A DNA stretch of 64,000 nt from an uncultured bacterium. Lineage in GTDB: Bacteria > Bacteroidota > Bacteroidia > CAILMK01. Below the pieces are notes generated by a model. That model searched no databases. It was given only the letters and a program-made list of their open reading frames with translations, and had not been told where the DNA came from. The stretch lies in the NCBI GenBank assembly GCA_903829945.1, contig CAIKRV010000054.1:1-64000 (forward strand). Reading direction: 5' to 3'. Both the position numbers and the translations under genes were made by a program. Every line of letters begins with the position of its first letter. The stretch's first letter is position 1. Below, piece by piece: positions 33,462-41,266 of the stretch.

Positions 33462-34691
33462 TTATGCACTTTCATAAATCAAGGAACTCATATGTTCCGG
33501 TCTAAGAAAAGAATTACAAATTTCTTGAATTTCTTCAGCAGTAACTTTCTCCACCTTTTTTAGAAAATCTTTATACGAAACATATTTTCCAAAATCCAAT
33601 AAACTACGAGCTTGTAATTGCATTTTTACGGCATGATTCTCTTCCATCAATGCAGATTGCCCCATCAATTGTAATTTTGCTTTTTGTAATTGTTCAGGTG
33701 ATAATTTTTGTTTGCAAAGTTTATCAAGTTCCTTATTAATTAAATCTCGACATTGATTTACATTCTTCTTATCACAAGCAAAATAAATAGTAAATACTCC
33801 TGTATCAAAATAAGTTGAATAATTAGAAGAAATACTGTAGGTTAATCCATGTTTTTCACGAACAGACATATTTAATCTGGAACTCATTCCTGCAGCCCCT
33901 AATATGTTATTAATTATTGCCAAAGCATACCTTCTATGGTCATGTCGACCAAAAACCATGGTACCAATCATACAATGCGATTGTGTGAAATCTGTTTTTT
34001 TAAATTCTTCAAATACTTGCAATTTTGAGGGCGCCACGCGTACAATCTCATGAACATTTTTCCCGTCCAAATGGGATAAATATTTTCTTGCAAGTTTTTC
34101 ACCTTTTGAAAAACTAAGATTTCCCGCAATTGAAAGTACTATATTGGAAGGGACATAATATTGATTTTTGAAGGTTTTAATGTCGGATTTCTGTAGTGCA
34201 TTTACACTTTTCTTGGAACCTAGAATATTAAAACCTAAAGAATGTTTTCCAAATAAATGTTCATAAAACACATCATGAATACTTTCATCCGGAGTATCAT
34301 CATACATTTCAATTTCTTCAATTATTACTTTCTTTTCCTTTTGAATTTCCTTTTCAGGAAAGGTGGCATTAAAAGCAATATCACAAATAATATCTACTGC
34401 CCTATCAGCATATTCACTGAGGCAAGAGGCATAGTAGCAAGTTCGTTCACGAGTGGTGAAAGCATTCAACTCACCACCCACGTCCTCAATAAAAGAAAGA
34501 ATATCATCAGATTTTCGTTTGGAAGTACCTTTAAAAACACTGTGCTCAATAAAATGTGCTATTCCATTATTTTGCTTAGTTTCATCTCTACTGCCTGAAT
34601 TAATCATTATACCACAATGTATAATGTGACTATGTTGAATATTCGTTTGGATAAAACGAGCGTTATTTTTTAATTGTATAATTTTATGCAT
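33462..34691 (-). CDS. M16 family zinc peptidase
   Basis: A 409-residue insulinase/pitrilysin-type protease. The inverted zinc motif HFIEH (H46, E49, H50) is followed by the distal Glu region EEIEMYDDTPDE about 75 residues on. The two homologous M16 halves are both present. Single-copy cytoplasmic or periplasmic M16 peptidases of this size resemble mitochondrial processing peptidase beta and PqqL-type enzymes. There is no signal peptide, so it probably acts in the cytoplasm. It follows phhB by 6 nt in the same operon. Confidence 0.92.
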   Translation of the reverse strand: MHKIIQLKNNARFIQTNIQHSHIIHCGIMINSGSRDETKQNNGIAHFIEHSVFKGTSKRKSDDILSFIEDVGGELNAFTTRERTCYYASCLSEYADRAVDIICDIAFNATFPEKEIQKEKKVIIEEIEMYDDTPDESIHDVFYEHLFGKHSLGFNILGSKKSVNALQKSDIKTFKNQYYVPSNIVLSIAGNLSFSKGEKLARKYLSHLDGKNVHEIVRVAPSKLQVFEEFKKTDFTQSHCMIGTMVFGRHDHRRYALAIINNILGAAGMSSRLNMSVREKHGLTYSISSNYSTYFDTGVFTIYFACDKKNVNQCRDLINKELDKLCKQKLSPEQLQKAKLQLMGQSALMEENHAVKMQLQARSLLDFGKYVSYKDFLKKVEKVTAEEIQEICNSFLRPEHMSSLIYESA

Positions 34692-34697
34692 TAATAT

Positions 34698-34925
34698 TTA
34701 TAGGGCATCCATTTGTTTAGCCAGCAAATAATCTTTTTCAGTTATTATATCTCCGGATGTATGAGTATATAATTTTACATGAATTATATTGTAAATATTT
34801 GTCCATTCAGGATGATGGTCCATTTGTTCAGCAATTGCTGCAGCCTTATTCATCCAAGCAATAGCAGAGGAAAAATCTTGAAAAGTAAAAGTTTTACAAA
34901 GTTTATGATCAATTTCCTGCCACAT
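34698..34925 (-). CDS. phhB: Pterin-4a-carbinolamine dehydratase
   Basis: A compact 75-residue protein with the PCD signature: HHPEW (37-41), NIYN, and THTSGDITEKDYLLAK (about 54-69). H37, H38 and H55 are the expected active-site histidines. It dehydrates 4a-hydroxytetrahydrobiopterin, recycling the cofactor of phenylalanine hydroxylase, or serves as a molybdopterin-related pterin dehydratase. The FAH-family gene 11 nt upstream fits phenylalanine/tyrosine catabolism, though no hydroxylase is in the window. The loop reads THTSGD where most members have THDxGG. The active His is kept. Confidence 0.9.
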   Translation of the reverse strand: MWQEIDHKLCKTFTFQDFSSAIAWMNKAAAIAEQMDHHPEWTNIYNIIHVKLYTHTSGDIITEKDYLLAKQMDAL

Positions 34926-34936
34926 CTATTATTGAT

Positions 34937-35941
34937 CTACTTTTTATATTCATTAATTATTGACCAATTGGAAGCTTCTTTTACCATGGTGTTTTCAAGG
35001 GAACCTAATCCCGTAATTTCCAGCACCACTTTATCACCATCTTGCAGCCATTGCGGTTTATAATCTTTATTGTTAATTAAGCCCGTACCATTTAATTCCA
35101 GGAAACAACCGGTTCCTACAGTACCGGAACCAATCACATCCCCGGGAAAAATATCAACACCATAAGAAGCGCGTTCAATTATTTCTGCAAAGGTCCAATC
35201 CATATCAGCCATATTTCCTCTCGAAACCTCAATACCGTTAACACTGCAAGTCATTTCAAGATTATATTGTGCGCCGACATGATTTTCTTTAGGAGCAACT
35301 TTAAAAGCTTCCAATTCATCCGGAGTTACCAACCAAGGGCCAATGCTCGTTGCAAAATCTTTGCCTTTAGCAGGGCCTAGATTTAGCAACATTTCATCCA
35401 TTTGTAAAACACGCGCGCTTAGGTCATTCATAATCATATAACCGGCAATATATTGATCCGCGTCAGCAGCCTTAATATTTCTTCCTTTTTTACCAATAAC
35501 AATAGCACTTTCCAATTCAAAATCTAATTTTTGGAAATGATCAGGCATACATGAAACATTTCCCGGGCCACAAATGCTATTATGATTGGTAAAATAAAAT
35601 ATCGGATATTGATCAAATTCGGGAATCATAGGCACTCCCCTATTCCTTCGAGCTGCAAATACATGTTGACGAAAAGCATATCCATCTCGACAGGAGGTAG
35701 GATGTGGAACAGGCGCTAAGATTTTTACTTCAGAATAATTCAAACCCTTAAAATTTTCAGGGTTGTTTTTAATTTCTAAGTCCAATTGTTTTGCTGCATT
35801 CATTACAGTTTCACCAAATTTTAAGAAATCGGCCATATTTGAAGGCAAAGCAGGATTTAATTCATGTATAGAATATAATTTATCTTTAACGAGAATGGCT
35901 AAATTATCAGCGCCATGATGTTCAAAAGAGACAAGCTTCAT
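34937..35941 (-). CDS. Fumarylacetoacetate hydrolase-family protein
   Basis: A 334-residue cytoplasmic FAH-fold enzyme. The metal-binding E-x-E of DFELESAIVIG (about 140-150), SARVLQMDE near 174-182 and GKDFATSIGPWLVTP near 192-206 are in place, and PGDVIGSGTVGTGC follows. The N-terminus is the usual beta domain. The last step of tyrosine degradation, fumarylacetoacetate to fumarate plus acetoacetate, is plausible given the adjacent phhB. Other FAH-family reactions are possible. It begins 35 nt after the nifU-like gene and 11 nt before phhB in a six-gene run. Confidence 0.88.
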   Translation of the reverse strand: MKLVSFEHHGADNLAILVKDKLYSIHELNPALPSNMADFLKFGETVMNAAKQLDLEIKNNPENFKGLNYSEVKILAPVPHPTSCRDGYAFRQHVFAARRNRGVPMIPEFDQYPIFYFTNHNSICGPGNVSCMPDHFQKLDFELESAIVIGKKGRNIKAADADQYIAGYMIMNDLSARVLQMDEMLLNLGPAKGKDFATSIGPWLVTPDELEAFKVAPKENHVGAQYNLEMTCSVNGIEVSRGNMADMDWTFAEIIERASYGVDIFPGDVIGSGTVGTGCFLELNGTGLINNKDYKPQWLQDGDKVVLEITGLGSLENTMVKEASNWSIINEYKK

Positions 35942-35976
35942 CTTAACTTATAATTAAATTTAAGTGCGATTTTTGA

Positions 35977-36225
35977 TTATTTAATTGCCTCCACGGCAAT
36001 TATTTCAGGAACTGCCCTGCGGATTGCTTCTTCAATGCCGGCTTTCATAGTCATGACACTCATATTACAATCACGACAATTACCTAAAAGTTTAATTTGT
36101 ACTTTCATGTCGGAATCAATGGATATTAATTCCACATCTCCACCGTCATCCTTTAAAAAAGGACGAATGGTTTCCAAGGCATTTTCAACCTTTACTTGCA
36201 AACTATCTTTTTCAATGATGTTCAT
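35977..36225 (-). CDS. NifU-like Fe-S scaffold protein
   Basis: An 82-residue NifU C-terminal-domain (Nfu) protein. It carries the cluster-binding CxxC (C50, C53) in GNCRDCNMSVMTMKAGIEEA, and the fold otherwise matches NfuA/Nfu1 C-terminal domains. It assembles or delivers 4Fe-4S clusters in the cytoplasm. It stands at the head of the minus-strand operon and just downstream of the Mrp gene, another Fe-S carrier, but a terminator and promoter separate the two. The promoter box lies only 4 nt before the ATG. Confidence 0.92.
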   Translation of the reverse strand: MNIIEKDSLQVKVENALETIRPFLKDDGGDVELISIDSDMKVQIKLLGNCRDCNMSVMTMKAGIEEAIRRAVPEIIAVEAIK

Positions 36226-36229
36226 TCCA

Positions 36230-36237
36230 CAAAGATA
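36230..36237 (-). promoter_or_regulatory. -7 element of nifU-like operon, nearly leaderless
   Basis: TATCTTTG is a perfect TAnnTTTG match ending 4 nt before ATG 36225. It directly follows the mrp terminator, so termination and re-initiation are fused within 50 bp. Confidence 0.65.
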
Positions 36238-36240
36238 CTA

Positions 36241-36279
36241 AAAAGAATCCGCACATTTGAAATGTATCAAATGTGCGGA
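36241..36279 (-). terminator. Rho-independent terminator of the mrp operon
   Basis: Perfect 13-bp arms tccgcacatttga (36248-36260) and tcaaatgtgcgga (36267-36279) with a 6-nt loop. A TTCTTTTT tract follows on the minus strand. It ends the mrp transcript. Confidence 0.9.
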
Positions 36280-36299
36280 AATATACTAAATATTCATTC

Positions 36300-37361
36300 T
36301 TAGACTAAGGTGGAATTCAGTATGGCTAATTGTTGAGCAACTTTTTCAGCCATTTCATTAAATGGTCCGGAAAACAGTATGTCCTCATTTAGTACTGCAG
36401 GAAGCCCCAAATCAGAATCTGCAGCCAAAGTTCCAATAATTGGAATTTGTGCTAAAAGTGGAATATTATACAGCTCTGATAATTCCATTCCGCCTCCTTC
36501 GCCAAAAATCCTATATTTATGGTCAGGAAGTTCTTTTGGAGTAAAATAACTCATATTTTCAACTATACCTAAAATAGGGATATTCAGAGCTTTATGACTG
36601 AACATTTCAATGCTTTTTTTGGTATCAGCCAGTGAAACTTGCTGCGGAGTAGTAACCATTACAACCCCAGAAAGTGGAAATTGCTGTGCTAAAGTCATGT
36701 GAATATCGCCCGTTCCAGGGGGTAAATCCACTACTAAATAATCTAATTCACCCCAGGCCACATCTACTAATAACTGTTTTAAAGCACTGCTGATCATAGG
36801 TCCGCGCCACAATAAAGCTTGATTTTCATCTAATAAACAACCAATTGACATGGCTTTTATGCCATATTTATCAAATGGAAATATAGTTACTGTTTCACCT
36901 TTATCCTCCACTTCCGGTCTTAAACCCCTAATGCCCATCATTAATGGTAATGAAGGACCGTATATATCTGCATCTAAAATTCCTACTTTAGCTCCTGATT
37001 TACCTAGTGCTATTGCTAAATTAGTTGCAACAGTAGATTTACCAACACCACCCTTTCCTGATGCAACAGCGATAATATTTTTAATGCCCGGTAATTCTTC
37101 TCTATTTCTCTGTCCGGAAGCCACTTTTGACCCAAAGGTAATATCAACTTCCAAATCCTTATTGACTAAATGATGTATAGCATTTATACAAGCATTTCTT
37201 ATCATATCTTTCATTGGGCAAGCCGGTGTGGTTAATACCAATGAAAAAGTAACTTTATTGTTATTTATCTCCAAGTCCTGCACCATGCCTAAGCTTACAA
37301 TGTCTTTATGCAAGTCAGGGTCATCAACATTTCGGAGTGCGTCTAATATTTTATCCTTCAT
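36300..37361 (-). CDS. mrp: Mrp/ApbC P-loop ATPase, Fe-S carrier
   Basis: A 353-residue cytoplasmic ATPase. The N-terminal FeS_assembly_P/MIP18-like domain is at about 1-90. A MinD/Mrp P-loop domain with the deviant Walker A SGKGGVGKST (101-110) follows. ENMSYFTPKELPDHKYRIFG (about 265-284) stands where many Mrp proteins have a CxxC cluster site; here no CxxC is seen, as in other Bacteroidota homologues. It inserts or carries 4Fe-4S clusters. It follows the OB-fold protein gene by 20 nt and is closed by a strong terminator. Confidence 0.94.
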   Translation of the reverse strand: MKDKILDALRNVDDPDLHKDIVSLGMVQDLEINNNKVTFSLVLTTPACPMKDMIRNACINAIHHLVNKDLEVDITFGSKVASGQRNREELPGIKNIIAVASGKGGVGKSTVATNLAIALGKSGAKVGILDADIYGPSLPLMMGIRGLRPEVEDKGETVTIFPFDKYGIKAMSIGCLLDENQALLWRGPMISSALKQLLVDVAWGELDYLVVDLPPGTGDIHMTLAQQFPLSGVVMVTTPQQVSLADTKKSIEMFSHKALNIPILGIVENMSYFTPKELPDHKYRIFGEGGGMELSELYNIPLLAQIPIIGTLAADSDLGLPAVLNEDILFSGPFNEMAEKVAQQLAILNSTLV

Positions 37362-37381
37362 GTAATTTCTTTTTTAGCAAT

Positions 37382-37819
37382 TTATTTAACTATTGAACAA
37401 GAAATCAAATCTATTTGAGTTTCCCCAAGCAAATCATCTTTCGTAGAACCTTTATACAAACCTTTTAATTTAAGTGGCGCACCTTCTTTTAATGACTGAA
37501 CATCCTTTACATCTTCACCACTAAAGGAACAAGAAATAACTACATCCTTCTCCTTAAAAAATACACTCATACTATTTCCTGCACCTTTTTCTAGTGAACT
37601 TATATTACCACTTATTTGCAAGTTTTTCTTTGCAAATTTTTGTTCTGAAGTTGATGCATTTGATGATACTTCTTTGATTAATTCTGTCGTGCTTAGCGTA
37701 AAATCAGCTTTGAGCTGACCTGCTCCTTGGGTAGGACGATTGACATACCATAAAACTATTCCACGTACTACTACACCTACGCCTACTAAAACGAGTATAA
37801 CTTTAAAAAATTTGTTCAT
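37382..37819 (-). CDS. Secreted/anchored OB-fold (tRNA_anti-like) protein
   Basis: A 145-residue protein with an N-terminal membrane anchor or signal (about 4-23) and a five-strand OB-fold-like domain (about 50-140). That domain contains LQISGNISSLEKGAGNSMSVFF and ends with CSIVK, resembling the tRNA_anti-like lipoprotein family of Bacteroidota. It is probably anchored outside the cytoplasmic membrane, with function unknown. It is the first gene of a two-gene unit with mrp, although one product is exported and the other cytoplasmic. The gene diverges from the YceI gene across a 165-bp region with inverted repeats. Confidence 0.75.
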   Translation of the reverse strand: MNKFFKVILVLVGVGVVVRGIVLWYVNRPTQGAGQLKADFTLSTTELIKEVSSNASTSEQKFAKKNLQISGNISSLEKGAGNSMSVFFKEKDVVISCSFSGEDVKDVQSLKEGAPLKLKGLYKGSTKDDLLGETQIDLISCSIVK

Positions 37820-37877
37820 AACATTAGTAAATATATTATTGCAAAGTTATGCTTTATATGCATTCCAATACCTGAAT

Positions 37878-37963
37878 TTTATCATGACTTAAACTTATGG
37901 ACATATGATAAATATCAATATTATAAACCAACTTTTGGCATTATCTTCGCATGTAGTATACTA
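37878..37963. promoter_or_regulatory. Divergent regulatory region with inverted repeats
   Basis: Arms tttatcat (37878-37885) and atgataaa (37905-37912) form an inverted repeat with a 19-nt spacer. Downstream lies a 10-bp palindrome tagtatacta (37954-37963). The region sits between divergent OB-fold and YceI genes, with a TATCTTCG -7-like box between the elements. The sites could bind regulators. This is weak evidence in AT-rich DNA. Confidence 0.3.
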
Positions 37964-37984
37964 TATCAAATAATAACTATTTTT

Positions 37985-38539
37985 ATGAAAACTAAATTAT
38001 TCTTACTGGCATTTACATTAATTCTCATTTCACTTCAAAGTAAAGCGCAAGATTTTATCACCAGGACCGGTCATATTACCTTTGTTTCTTCTACCCCAAT
38101 GGAAACTATTGAAGGGAACAATTATTCTGTTTCTTCCATTTTAAATACCAAAACCGGAGAATTAATATTCTCTTTATTAAATAAGTCCTTCCAATTTAAA
38201 CAAGCACTTATGGAAGAGCACTTTAATGAAAAATATATGGAGTCTGACAAATATCCGAAAGCAACTTTCAAAGGAAAAATTAAGGATATTAGTAAAGTGA
38301 ATTTTTCAAAAGATGGTATTTACCAAGTTGAAGTAGAAGGCGAATTATCCATGCATGGCGTCACTAAAACTGTTACTGAACCCGGTACCATTGAGGTTAA
38401 AGGTGGAGAAATTATTGCAAAAGCGAACTTCAATGTTGTTCCTGAAGATTATAAAATAGAAATACCTGCTTTAGTAAGGGAAAAAATTGCTAAAATTATT
38501 CCTATAAAAGTGGATATGGATTACAAGCCGAAGAAATAA
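37985..38539 (+). CDS. YceI-family periplasmic protein
   Basis: A 184-residue exported lipocalin-like protein with signal peptide (about 1-21, ending SKAQ). The YceI fold shows the early beta strands GHITFVSSTPMETIEGNN, a middle block YPKATFKGKI near 100-109 and the late motif MHGVTKTV near 135-142. Family members bind polyisoprenoids or amphiphiles in the periplasm, and the ligand here is unknown. It is divergent from the OB-fold/mrp unit and lies 68 nt upstream of rlmN. Confidence 0.88.
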   Translation: MKTKLFLLAFTLILISLQSKAQDFITRTGHITFVSSTPMETIEGNNYSVSSILNTKTGELIFSLLNKSFQFKQALMEEHFNEKYMESDKYPKATFKGKIKDISKVNFSKDGIYQVEVEGELSMHGVTKTVTEPGTIEVKGGEIIAKANFNVVPEDYKIEIPALVREKIAKIIPIKVDMDYKPKK

Positions 38540-38563
38540 ACATTTCGGAATATTTACCAAAAA

Positions 38564-38594
38564 TTGAATAGGGAACTAATTACACGTAACTTTG
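38564..38594 (+). promoter_or_regulatory. Promoter of rlmN
   Basis: TTG (38564-38566), a 20-nt spacer and TAACTTTG (38587-38594) fit the Bacteroidota consensus. The leader would be about 10 nt before ATG 38608. The boxes lie within a large dyad. Confidence 0.6.
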
Positions 38595-38609
38595 TAGTTA
38601 GTTCCCTAT
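38568..38609 (+). promoter_or_regulatory. 16-bp inverted repeat spanning rlmN promoter and start codon
   Basis: Arms 38568-38583 and 38594-38609 pair with one mismatch around a 10-nt centre (38584-38593). The -7 box is at the centre, and the right arm covers the short leader and the first two bases of the ATG. As DNA it may be an operator. In read-through RNA it would form a hairpin hiding the start codon. It has no T run, so it is not a classical terminator. Confidence 0.65.
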
Positions 38610-39645
38610 GTCGCTTATAAATATTCGCCATTTAACCAAAGAAGAAATCTCAAAAGAATTAAGCCTTTTGGGAGAACCTAGTTTTCGTGCCAACCAAATA
38701 TGGCAATGGCTATGGGAAAAGAACGTTGCAAGTTTTGAGGAAATGTCCAATTTACCGCAAGCTTTAAGAGAAAAACTAAGTCTGAACTTTAAAATCTACA
38801 AACTAAGCATTAATAATAAGCAAGTTAGCACTGATGGCACGATAAAACTTGGATTTAAATTATATGATAATGAGCTAGTTGAAGGTGTTCTTATCCCTGC
38901 GGACGATAGGATGACCGCCTGTATTTCTTCACAAGTAGGTTGTAGCCTAGCCTGCTCTTTCTGTGCCACTGCCAGGTTACCGAGAAAAAGGAACTTGTTT
39001 TTTGATGAAATTTATGATCAGGTGGCGAATATTAATAAAATTGCCCTTGAACATTATTCTAAAAAACTGACTAACATAGTTTTTATGGGTATGGGGGAAC
39101 CCTTACTAAATTATACAAACGTAATAAAAGGGATTGAACGCATAACTGCAGATGACGGACTTGGTATGGCTACCAAAAGGATTACCGTTTCTACTGCAGG
39201 TATTGCAAAGATGATCAAGAAATTAGCGGATGAAGAGGTAAAGTTTAATTTAGCCTTATCATTGCATGCTGCTACCGATGAAAAGCGTAACACCATCATG
39301 GCTATCAATGAAACAAACAATCTTGAGGCGCTTAAGGAGGCTTTACAATATTTTACGGATAAAACTGGTACACGAGTAACCTTAGAATACGTGATGCTTA
39401 GTGGATATAATGATGGCAAAGAGGATGTTATAAGTTTAGCAACCTTTTGCAAAAAGTTGCCTTGTAAAGTCAATTTAATTGAGTACAATCCTATTGAAAA
39501 TGGAATATTTAAGAAATCGTCCGGCAATGCATTGCACCGATTTAAAGACTATTTAGAAGCAAATCACATCATTGCAAACATTCGTAGGAGCCGGGGTGAG
39601 GACATTGACGCGGCTTGTGGACAGTTGGCTAACAAAGAGTTATAA
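38608..39645 (+). CDS. rlmN: Dual-specificity 23S rRNA/tRNA adenine-C2 methyltransferase
   Basis: A radical-SAM enzyme methylating C2 of A2503 in 23S rRNA and A37 in some tRNAs. The 345-residue length is typical. The radical-SAM cysteines are C112, C116 and C119 in GCSLACSFCATA. The resolving Cys near the C-terminus is in DAACGQLA (about 338), and MGMGEPLLN and SLHAA also match. The start ATG 38608 sits inside the right arm of the dyad. It is followed by a barrel gene with its own promoter, so it is probably monocistronic. Confidence 0.96.
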   Translation: MSLINIRHLTKEEISKELSLLGEPSFRANQIWQWLWEKNVASFEEMSNLPQALREKLSLNFKIYKLSINNKQVSTDGTIKLGFKLYDNELVEGVLIPADDRMTACISSQVGCSLACSFCATARLPRKRNLFFDEIYDQVANINKIALEHYSKKLTNIVFMGMGEPLLNYTNVIKGIERITADDGLGMATKRITVSTAGIAKMIKKLADEEVKFNLALSLHAATDEKRNTIMAINETNNLEALKEALQYFTDKTGTRVTLEYVMLSGYNDGKEDVISLATFCKKLPCKVNLIEYNPIENGIFKKSSGNALHRFKDYLEANHIIANIRRSRGEDIDAACGQLANKEL

Positions 39646-39729
39646 AAAAGTATGACGCTTTAAAAAGGAATAAGTTACATTCCTGAAACAATTTTTTCTA
39701 AAATTAATCGTTACGATTATAAAATTGAT

Positions 39730-39737
39730 TATTTTTG
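39730..39737 (+). promoter_or_regulatory. -7 element of outer-membrane barrel gene
   Basis: TATTTTTG fits TAnnTTTG and precedes ATG 39765 by 27 nt. It overlaps the in-frame TTG 39735, excluding that as a start. Confidence 0.5.
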
Positions 39738-39764
39738 CCATTCTTAAAAGCAATTTGTCAAAAA

Positions 39765-40676
39765 ATGAACGGAAAGAAAGCACTAGCCATGTGCGGTAGA
39801 ACACTGCTAACCGCATTATTAATCTTAGGATTCAAGGCTACAGGGTTGGCCCAGACAACATATAATATTGGTGTCATTGGTGGTGGGCAATATACAAACA
39901 TGAGTTGGGATGGTCCTTCAAGTGTAACTATGTATACTCCAGGTACTACTTACAAAACTTGGACCGGCAGGTTCAGTTATTTGGCAGGTCTTACCCAAGA
40001 GTTGCGTTTTGGAGATTATTTTTCAGTTCAATTAGATGCAATGTATTCAGATCGTGGTGCATGGCATGTTAATTCTGATTCTACTGATTATATTGATCGT
40101 GTGGCTTATCATCATTCTTCTCGTGATGAATCATTCCAATATGTGGATGGTCATTTATTGTTTAAATTCAATATTCCTATCGGTTACGAGCGTGTAGTTC
40201 CTTATGATCGTCCTGGTAAAAGAGCCTTTTTAAGCGTTTATGCAGGTCCTTATTTTGGATACTTGATGGGATATACTTCCACCGGCTATTCAGATACTTT
40301 GGAAATTGCAAAAGTAAATCGTGATTCTATCGTACGTTCTTCAGTAGATCGTACTACTTATACTACCAGCAACTTTAATAATAAGGTTCGTAAACAAGAT
40401 CCTGTATTGAAAACTGATATTGGAATTACTGTAGGTGCCGGTATTAACTTCCTTATTGGTGAAGGTGGTACATTTGGAATTGATTTCAGATATTCTACCG
40501 GTTTAGGTAGCATTGATAATTTCATGTATGGAACTAAAGTAGTATCAAAAAGTGATGATCCTACACAACAAGCAGTAGTTTATAATTATGCTAATGTAAA
40601 ACATAGTGGAATTTTCCAAGTATTATTAAGTTATAAGATTAGGCTTATTGGAGCTGGTCCAAACAGATATTTCTAA
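39765..40676 (+). CDS. Outer-membrane beta-barrel protein (porin/OmpA-like family)
   Basis: From ATG 39765, 303 residues with signal peptide (about 1-29, ending GLAQ). Alternating beta strands follow, with aromatic girdles (GVIGGGQYTNMSWDG near the N-terminus), ending with a terminal Phe (RYF). This is the porin-family/outer-membrane-barrel pattern widespread in Bacteroidota. Ligand or substrate unknown. It has its own promoter and a strong terminator, so it is monocistronic. The codon choices look adapted (many GGT and CGT), which suggests higher expression than its neighbours; that is an impression from reading. Confidence 0.8.
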   Translation: MNGKKALAMCGRTLLTALLILGFKATGLAQTTYNIGVIGGGQYTNMSWDGPSSVTMYTPGTTYKTWTGRFSYLAGLTQELRFGDYFSVQLDAMYSDRGAWHVNSDSTDYIDRVAYHHSSRDESFQYVDGHLLFKFNIPIGYERVVPYDRPGKRAFLSVYAGPYFGYLMGYTSTGYSDTLEIAKVNRDSIVRSSVDRTTYTTSNFNNKVRKQDPVLKTDIGITVGAGINFLIGEGGTFGIDFRYSTGLGSIDNFMYGTKVVSKSDDPTQQAVVYNYANVKHSGIFQVLLSYKIRLIGAGPNRYF

Positions 40677-40713
40677 AAGCCCTAATAATTAAAATTTTAC
40701 ATAAAAAATAACT

Positions 40714-40739
40714 GGGGCGGATGATATCCGCCCCTTTTT
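40714..40739 (+). terminator. Rho-independent terminator after barrel gene
   Basis: GC-rich 9-bp arms ggggcggat (40714-40722) and atccgcccc (40726-40734) with a 3-nt loop, followed by TTTTT. It lies 38 nt after the barrel stop. Confidence 0.9.
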
Positions 40740-40774
40740 CATTTACTAATATTTTCATTACTTAAATTGAATTT

Positions 40775-41242
40775 ATGAAACGGGTAGTATTAATTCTTTT
40801 TATTGGCTTGGCAATAGCTTCTTGTAAACGAACAAATAAGGAAGCTGAGGAACTTAATAAAAAATTTCATGCCTTAACAAGTCTTGATGTAAGCAAAGCT
40901 CATGAATTGGATGAGGCTTATAAAGCTTATTTTGTTAATCATCCCAATGATACCATTTTACCCGCTTTATATTATCAGGATGCTCAACTAAATGTTACTT
41001 TCTTGAAGGACAATGATAATGCACTGAAGTTATTAAATAAAATTTTATCTGATTTTCCGGGACATAGAAGAACACCTGACATTTTATTATTTGAAGGTTT
41101 TATATACGAAAATAACTTAAAGGATACCACCAAGGCAATCCAACAATATACTCGAATCCTACAGCAATATCCTAAACACGAACTTGCAAGTCAAGCTGAT
41201 TTCTGCATCAAATCACTTCGAAGCGGAGCTTTACCGAAATAA
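40775..41242 (+). CDS. TPR lipoprotein
   Basis: A 155-residue lipoprotein with lipobox AIASC (Cys17) and two or three TPR-like helical pairs (about 60-150). The block AIQQYTRILQQYPKHELASQADFCI resembles the BamD/YbgF-type repeats. It probably sits on the periplasmic side of the outer or inner membrane as a protein-protein adaptor. It lies 24 nt before trmB in the same direction. Whether it plays a BamD-like part cannot be said. It is shorter than BamD. Confidence 0.78.
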   Translation: MKRVVLILFIGLAIASCKRTNKEAEELNKKFHALTSLDVSKAHELDEAYKAYFVNHPNDTILPALYYQDAQLNVTFLKDNDNALKLLNKILSDFPGHRRTPDILLFEGFIYENNLKDTTKAIQQYTRILQQYPKHELASQADFCIKSLRSGALPK

Positions 41243-41266
41243 AAACTGCCCAATCAATTTATTAAT

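Noticed and set aside
39111-39527. A 138-codon minus-strand frame inside rlmN
   Set aside because: Antisense to a conserved radical-SAM gene, with no domain or signals of its own.
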